A model generated the notes under the pieces. That model made no database searches, was not told the origin of the DNA, and saw only the letters and a list, made by a program, of their open reading frames with translations. 64,000 bases of DNA from assembly GCA_036571765.1 (NCBI GenBank), contig BROE01000022.1, forward strand, positions 15,152,827 through 15,216,826, read 5' to 3'. The stretch comes from Plecoglossus altivelis. Its lineage: Eukaryota > Chordata > Actinopteri > Osmeriformes > Plecoglossidae. The position numbers and the translations under genes were made by a program. Positions 58,941 through 64,000 of this stretch are shown piece by piece. Position 1 is the first letter of the stretch, and each line of letters starts with the position of its first letter.

Positions 58941-60322
58941 TACACACCCTGGCCCTCGTTACCCTTTGAACTCGTACGCATGCACACTCCATGGACTGTA
59001 TCTATATTTGCTCCGTTTGACCAATTTCTTGGCACATGGGCAAGTGATTTCTCAATGGACCGGTCTTCCAATCTGGTGAGGGTAAGCTTGTGGTGCTCGT
59101 TTGTTAGCGGGTGCTGTTAGACGTCCGTTCGGAGGGTTTTGTGTGTCAAAGGGAACCCGTAGCACACCGTTCTCCTAGGTCTACTACCTGGGAAGAATCC
59201 ACACGCCTCGGTGTCCTTTAGATTGTCCTCTGCAGTCACAAGCTAAGAAAATCCCCCCCTCCTCTAGCCTACATCGACTTTGTCATTAAAACCAGACGGT
59301 GATGAAAGAAAACCTGTGGGAAGCACTTTTCCGACGCAGGCCGGCAGTCTTGTGTCCGTCAACACGTGAGTGCAAAACATCTCATTTCTCCTGGCCCCTG
59401 GCGAGCCTGCAGAGTCAGGGAAAAAATGCAGCTTGAGTCCGGGGCCACGTCAAGGCCTCAGTATGGGGTCTGTATCGGCGGTGTGATTCGAGCCCCGGCC
59501 TTTAACCCTCTCTGCCTCAACGTGGTCTCTCCTCTCCTCCTCAGAAGCTCAGGTTGTCAGAGGAACAAGACTAACAAATGAAGCCCTCAGAAACCGTACG
59601 GCGAGATGTGTTCGCCCTCTGCGACGAGCCCTCGGAAATAGAATTACAAATGAGAGGTATTAGTTTAATGCCTCAGTGGCCTGCATGTTTCGTTGTGCGT
59701 TACGCCAGGTTGGGAATATTTGTGTGCCAGTTTTTACGTGCATGTGTACATATCTGTCCGTGTTTACCTGTCTGTGTGTGCAAGATTTGCGAATGTGTAT
59801 ATGTGTGTATTCTTGTGCGTCTGTGTTTGGAGTTGTGTGGATGTGTTTGCCCCAGCAGCCTGGAGTTTTCTACATTTACATGAGGCCAAGGAAAGATATT
59901 GATTTCCTGTTTTGAGAAGCTGTTTACACTCTGGTAGGATGGCTGCACCGATGTTTTCCACCTGTCAGAATGTCCACTGGAAACCTGTTTCAGCTTCACA
60001 TAAAAGAGCTTTTTGTTTCTCACATTCACCTTTCCAGCCTATCTGACTACTTTGAAAGGTCCATAGTGATTTTTCATAACCCTCCACTGACTGCAGTTGC
60101 TCAAGGTACAAACCTTGAAGCCGAACTGCTGTAGAAAAACAACATCGCACATAACACACCCTTTTGCTCTTTTGTTGATAGCGAGAAAACTAGGCGCAAA
60201 CCTTAATTTGGCTCCCATTTGTCTCACCCAACCCCTGCGCATTAGAGACCATTGGGATAATTGATCGCATGACATCAATCTGCTCTCGTTATTTGCTGGT
60301 GTTTAGGCCAACAACAGCCCTG

Positions 60323-60572
60323 TGTGAACTTGAGTTCCCTCTCCCTCGCGCCTCCCCCCCCCCACCCTCCCACTAATAAAGCCACCTTCCCTGCTGATGG
60401 AAAATTGTCAGTTTACCTGACGCTGCGGGGGGGGGCCCACCAATCAGTCCTTAAAAAAGCAAGAGGCAGGTTAACCTGCTGTGCTGGAGGAGTACGGGGG
60501 TGGAGGTGGGGGTGGGGGTGACAGTCTCCCGGGACAGGGGCCTCCGACTCGGTTTGTCGCGCGGGGACTCAG
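60323..60572 (+). repeat. direct repeat R1 (recurs at 63750-64000)
   Basis: Begins TGTGAACTTGAGTTCC and includes poly-C, AATAAAGCC, a poly-G run, CCACCAATCAG and a GGGGGTGGAGG-type stretch. The first 110 bases differ from R2 at several indels and substitutions; the last 180 or so look identical. GC-rich sequence continues to about 60720. No gene is recognised. Confidence 0.9.
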
Positions 60573-63500
60573 CTGAGCTCGGCTTCCTCCTGCTCCGGTT
60601 TGTTCTGCTCCTCTTGTCTCCCGCTCAGCTCCGATGACTTCAGACTCCAGGTCTGTTCGGTTGAGCCTCGTCCTGCCCTGCGCTACGCCAACAAGTGAGA
60701 ACGTAGTTTTTGGCTACTTCCTGTAGAACCTTTGGCCACCTGAGCTCGCGTGCTCTCTCTGTCTCTCTCGCACGTTCTCTCCCTTTCTTTTGATTGAAAT
60801 TCAAAGCGGTTGGCCAGGTTGCGGAAACGTGTCATTTACAAAAGACAACGATTCTAGTTTGATCCCAAGAAGGCAGCGCTTCGTCACAGGGACACAGCAG
60901 AAAGGGCTTGATGGAAGTTGACGTTTTAAGCTCAAAATGACGGGTGTGCTTTTTTCACACAGAGAAAATGCCTGAATGTTCAACTTTAACTCAACAACTA
61001 CACCCCCCCTCTCTCCTCCTCCCCTCCCATTCTAACTACTGTATTTCTGTACATCAGAAACACAATGGGGAATCTTTGGAGCTTCCGTTTGCCCCACGCC
61101 CCCCCTGCCCTCCATCTCCGCTCAGTCGCTAATGGGACACTTAAAGTATGGCTGTTCACAGCTCTGGAGATGGAGATGTGCAGACAATAGGCACGGCAGT
61201 TTTTCTGATTTTTCTTTTTTACGCCCAAGCCCAGCAAAGATGTGGAATACAGGGGAATCGTGACTGACAACACTTAAGGCACACAGCAAACCAGGAGGTA
61301 GCTCTCGGAGCGCTCGCATGGCGGAGTGCTCCGAAGCATTTGCGATGCAGATGTTGGCGGCGTCAGGATGAAGGAGCGTTGGAGTTGACGTGGACCCGTC
61401 TGGCTTGGTTCCACACGTGGAGCTCTCTCCTGAGCAGAGGAGTAGAAAGGAAGATAACGCTGCCCTTTCCGTCACCTCAACTCTCCCTCAACTCATCGCA
61501 CGTCCCAATGACCCCAATGACCCCGTGAGCAGCCGTGTTCGCTCCTTCTGGCCCAGGTACAGGACGTTCATCTTATGTCATCTCCTTAACGCGGCCTTAA
61601 GGGAAGAGACCATGGACCTGACCTTGGTCCCTGTCCCCTCCTCCCCCCCTCCCCCTCCCCCCCCACTGGGCAATGCTGAGCTCTGTTACAGGCCCTCCCC
61701 CCACCCTGACCCCCCTCCGACCCCCCTTGCTCTGTGGCCACTTCAGGGGCTGGGGACGTCAGTAGGCTTGCCTGGCCCCGGTGTCACAGGAGAGGTGTCA
61801 TCCACCGGCTAATTATATTCTCCCAGCAAACCCCCGTCCGTTTGACCACATTTGATTTAATGAAGTGAATTAATGAGACCGAATCAAATTCGGAAATTGT
61901 TTCCCATAGCAGAAGGATTAGTCAAGCGACCAGTTTGCAATGTGTCACATTCTGCTTTGTTGCTTGATTCTGTCGAGATATTTTCTCTCTCTCTCTTTCT
62001 CTCTCTCTCTCTCCCTCGAAACAATAGCTCACTTTTCCTTAATTTAATTATTAACAACTTTGCAGCCTGGTGTCGTTTCTGCGGTAATTACATGAATATG
62101 CAGGTCAGTCTCTGGCTGATGAGATTCATAGTTCGTCAAGATGGTGACACTGAGGGATATTCTCCATATTGAATTAATCGGTCTAATTGGAGAAGTTTTC
62201 TTTTGCTTTCGCTAAACTTACAAACAATTCCTACTGCACATTTGTCAGTTTTTTTAACAGCAGACATTTGGACATTTGGAACCAAAGGAGGTTTGATGGT
62301 TTTGAAACAACATCATTCTCTGCATGCGTGAGACGTGCATTTAAGACTCCCTTCCTGTGTAAACGAAGGGTTCAAGTGGAGGCAATGATCATTGTAGCAC
62401 CTCAATGAAAAGGAAAGTGTGGCACAAATGGTCCACATAATGGCTGAGCGATAAAGACAGGGGAGGAGAGGGAAGGAGTGGATAGTGAAGGGGAGGAGAG
62501 GAGAGGGGGGAGTGGAGGATGGAGTAGCAGAGATGATACGAACGGGGGAGAGTAGTGGAGGGGAGAGGAGGTCAGGTGAGGGGAGCGGAGAGGAGAGGAG
62601 GGGAGAGAAGAAGAGAAGAGAGGAGCGGAGAGGAGGGGAAGGGAGGGGAGGGTAGAATAGAATAGAATAGAATAGAAATTAGAATAGAGAGAGTAGAAAG
62701 AGTAGAAGAAGGAGAGGATGGGGAGGGGAGGGAGGAGATGAGAGAGGAGCGGGTGCAAAGGAGAAGTAGAAAGAGAGTGAGGGTACGAGGGAGGGGAGAG
62801 GAGAAGAGAGCGAGGTGGGGAGAGGAGAAGAGAGGGAAAAGACGAGAGAGGGGAGAAGAGGGGGAAGGGCGAGGGAGAGAAGAGAGGAAAGGAGGGGAGG
62901 GCTGTTGGTCTGTTGCCGGTTGCAGTCCCTAGGAATGCCTCTCCTGCGAGCTGTTGTCTGTCACTTAATTAGTCCCTCGTTTTAACACCACATGCTCCTC
63001 AGGTGAAGAATTGGCCTTCACGGTGTATTTTTATTATGTTGATTGTGTGTGTGGTGACTGTGTCTACACACTTGGTTAGTGTGTTTTCCTGTGTATGCAG
63101 GTGCAGTGTGTGTACATATATGTGTGAACGGGTATGCATACAGGTTTTGTGGATGTGGTGTTTGTATTTATTTACGCATACCTAAGCAATAAGTGAGAGA
63201 CAAGGGACCAGCCACACCTACCTTTTATTTGACAAACAATCACAAATTAATTAATAGCTTTCGCCTGTCCTAAAACTTGTCAGCATCTACATACATAAGG
63301 AATGAATGAAGGCCCATGCAACCATTTCTACATGTTGATATGAGTGACAGTTGATAGTTCAGCTTAGCTATTCCCCTTCACAGCTTAGGGCGAGTTGGGT
63401 AACAAACGAGTGGTCAATTAAAAGAGGCTACACTTGGCTCGACGCTTCCGCTCTCCGCAAATGTTTTTAATCTGAGCTCTATGTGTGAACACACACACAA

Positions 63501-63749
63501 AAGGTGACATAAAAAGGAAGACTATGATCTCAATGAAAAAGCAGCGTCAACACAAACACGGAGTGAGGCTCTGAATACATTCGTCTGTTTTCCACTGTGA
63601 GTGTGGATACTGACGTTGAACTCTCGAGGCCCTGGCTTTAATTTGTGTCCACAATGTTGACCTGATGCTGTGCTGGGATATTCATTGCATCCCTCCAAGT
63701 CAATTCATTTAATTATGCTATTCTGCCCAGGGTGCCAGTTTAGAGCATA
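60573..63749. other. sequence between the two direct-repeat copies, gene-free
   Basis: Holds C-rich patches (61000-61120, 61630-61740), a short CT run (61984-62015), an AT-rich segment with homeodomain-type sites (62030-62200) and the long polypurine tract. Open frames are proline- or arginine-rich composition artefacts. Confidence 0.6.
62455..62900. repeat. polypurine (GGA/GA) tract, about 445 bp
   Basis: The plus strand is almost purely G and A, in irregular GGGGAGAGGAG units, with a short AGAAT pentanucleotide repeat near 62652-62677. The open frames on both strands are artefacts of this. Confidence 0.92.
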
Positions 63750-64000
63750 TGTGAACTTGAGTTCCCTCTCCCTCGCGCCTCCCCCCCCCACCCCTCCCCC
63801 TAATAAAGCCACCTCCCCTGCTGATGGAAATTGTCAGATTTTACCTGACGCTGCGGGGGGGGGCCCACCAATCAGTCCTTAAAAAAGCAAGAGGCAGGTT
63901 AACCTGCTGTGCTGGAGGAGTACGGGGGTGGAGGTGGGGGTGGGGGTGACAGTCTCCCGGGACAGGGGCCTCCGACTCGGTTTGTCGCGCGGGGACTCAG
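63750..64000 (+). repeat. direct repeat R2, truncated by the window end
   Basis: Second copy of 60323-60572 at an offset of 3427-3428. The flanks to the left (TTTAGAGCATA against AACAGCCCTG) are unrelated, so the repeat border is sharp. It is still matching at the last base of the window. Confidence 0.92.

Larger units (their letters stand above)
49475..60322. other. intergenic region downstream of zic2a, gene-free
   Basis: No exon could be recognised, including none of pcca, the expected next gene. Features seen: a perfect 16-bp hairpin (51587-51621), C-rich patches (53510-53570, 55225-55290), a 25-bp two-unit tandem repeat (58892-58940) and scattered GT/CA runs. AT-rich unique DNA dominates to about 58000; the simple-repeat content rises after that. 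Confidence 0.65.

Noticed and set aside
61390..61812. Proline-rich plus-strand open frame of 140 codons
   Set aside because: C-rich tracts keep the frame open. No splice-compatible exon or known protein was recognised.
49475..64000. Search for pcca exons, the expected downstream neighbour
   Set aside because: None of the biotin-carboxylase or carrier motifs (for example KILVANRGEIA, AMKM) was seen in any frame, so the gene probably begins after the window.
1..64000. CRISPR arrays, tRNA or rRNA genes, bacterial operons, proviral genes
   Set aside because: None seen. The spliced genes and microsatellites are those of a vertebrate nuclear genome, and no reverse transcriptase, transposase or capsid frame was recognised.

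Overview
The window is eukaryotic DNA from a teleost fish. Spliced genes with GT-AG introns, many (CA)n/(GT)n microsatellites, and proteins that read as fish Zic2a and Zic5 point to this. The species cannot be told from the sequence. Three protein-coding loci are supported, in the order known for the vertebrate CLYBL-ZIC5-ZIC2 block: clybl (+, 3' part), zic5 (-), zic2a (+). The zic2a locus is present twice in tandem. In human the next gene is PCCA; no pcca exon was recognised up to base 64000.

Bases 1-14540 hold the last six coding exons of clybl, a mitochondrial citramalyl-CoA lyase, with exons 1156-1344, 6911-7012, 7933-8026, 8480-8647, 12739-12863 and 14168-14263. The first exons lie before base 1. 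The introns are packed with simple repeats, and several repeats sit directly beside splice sites. Bases 14540-31581 form a 17 kb gene-free stretch of mostly unique DNA, typical of the regulatory deserts around developmental transcription factors.

Bases 31582-34530 hold zic5 (two coding exons, 494 aa, minus strand). A 5.8 kb divergent intergenic region separates it from zic2a at 40355-43221 (three coding exons, 444 aa). Bases 40152-44812 are then repeated head to tail at 44813-49474, giving a second complete zic2a with an identical predicted protein. This is the most striking feature of the window. It is either a very recent tandem gene duplication or a false (haplotypic) duplication in the assembly, and several sequence details favour the second. 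Bases 49475-64000 contain no gene I can support. They hold a few repeats, a long polypurine tract, and a block at 60323-60572 that recurs at 63750-64000, a second near-identical direct duplication that runs off the window.

Zic2 and Zic5 are C2H2 zinc-finger transcription factors of the neural plate, dorsal neural tube and neural crest, and are commonly co-expressed from a shared regulatory landscape. Clybl is metabolically unrelated to them and probably stays linked as a bystander because regulatory elements for the zic pair lie in and around it; this last point is inference.
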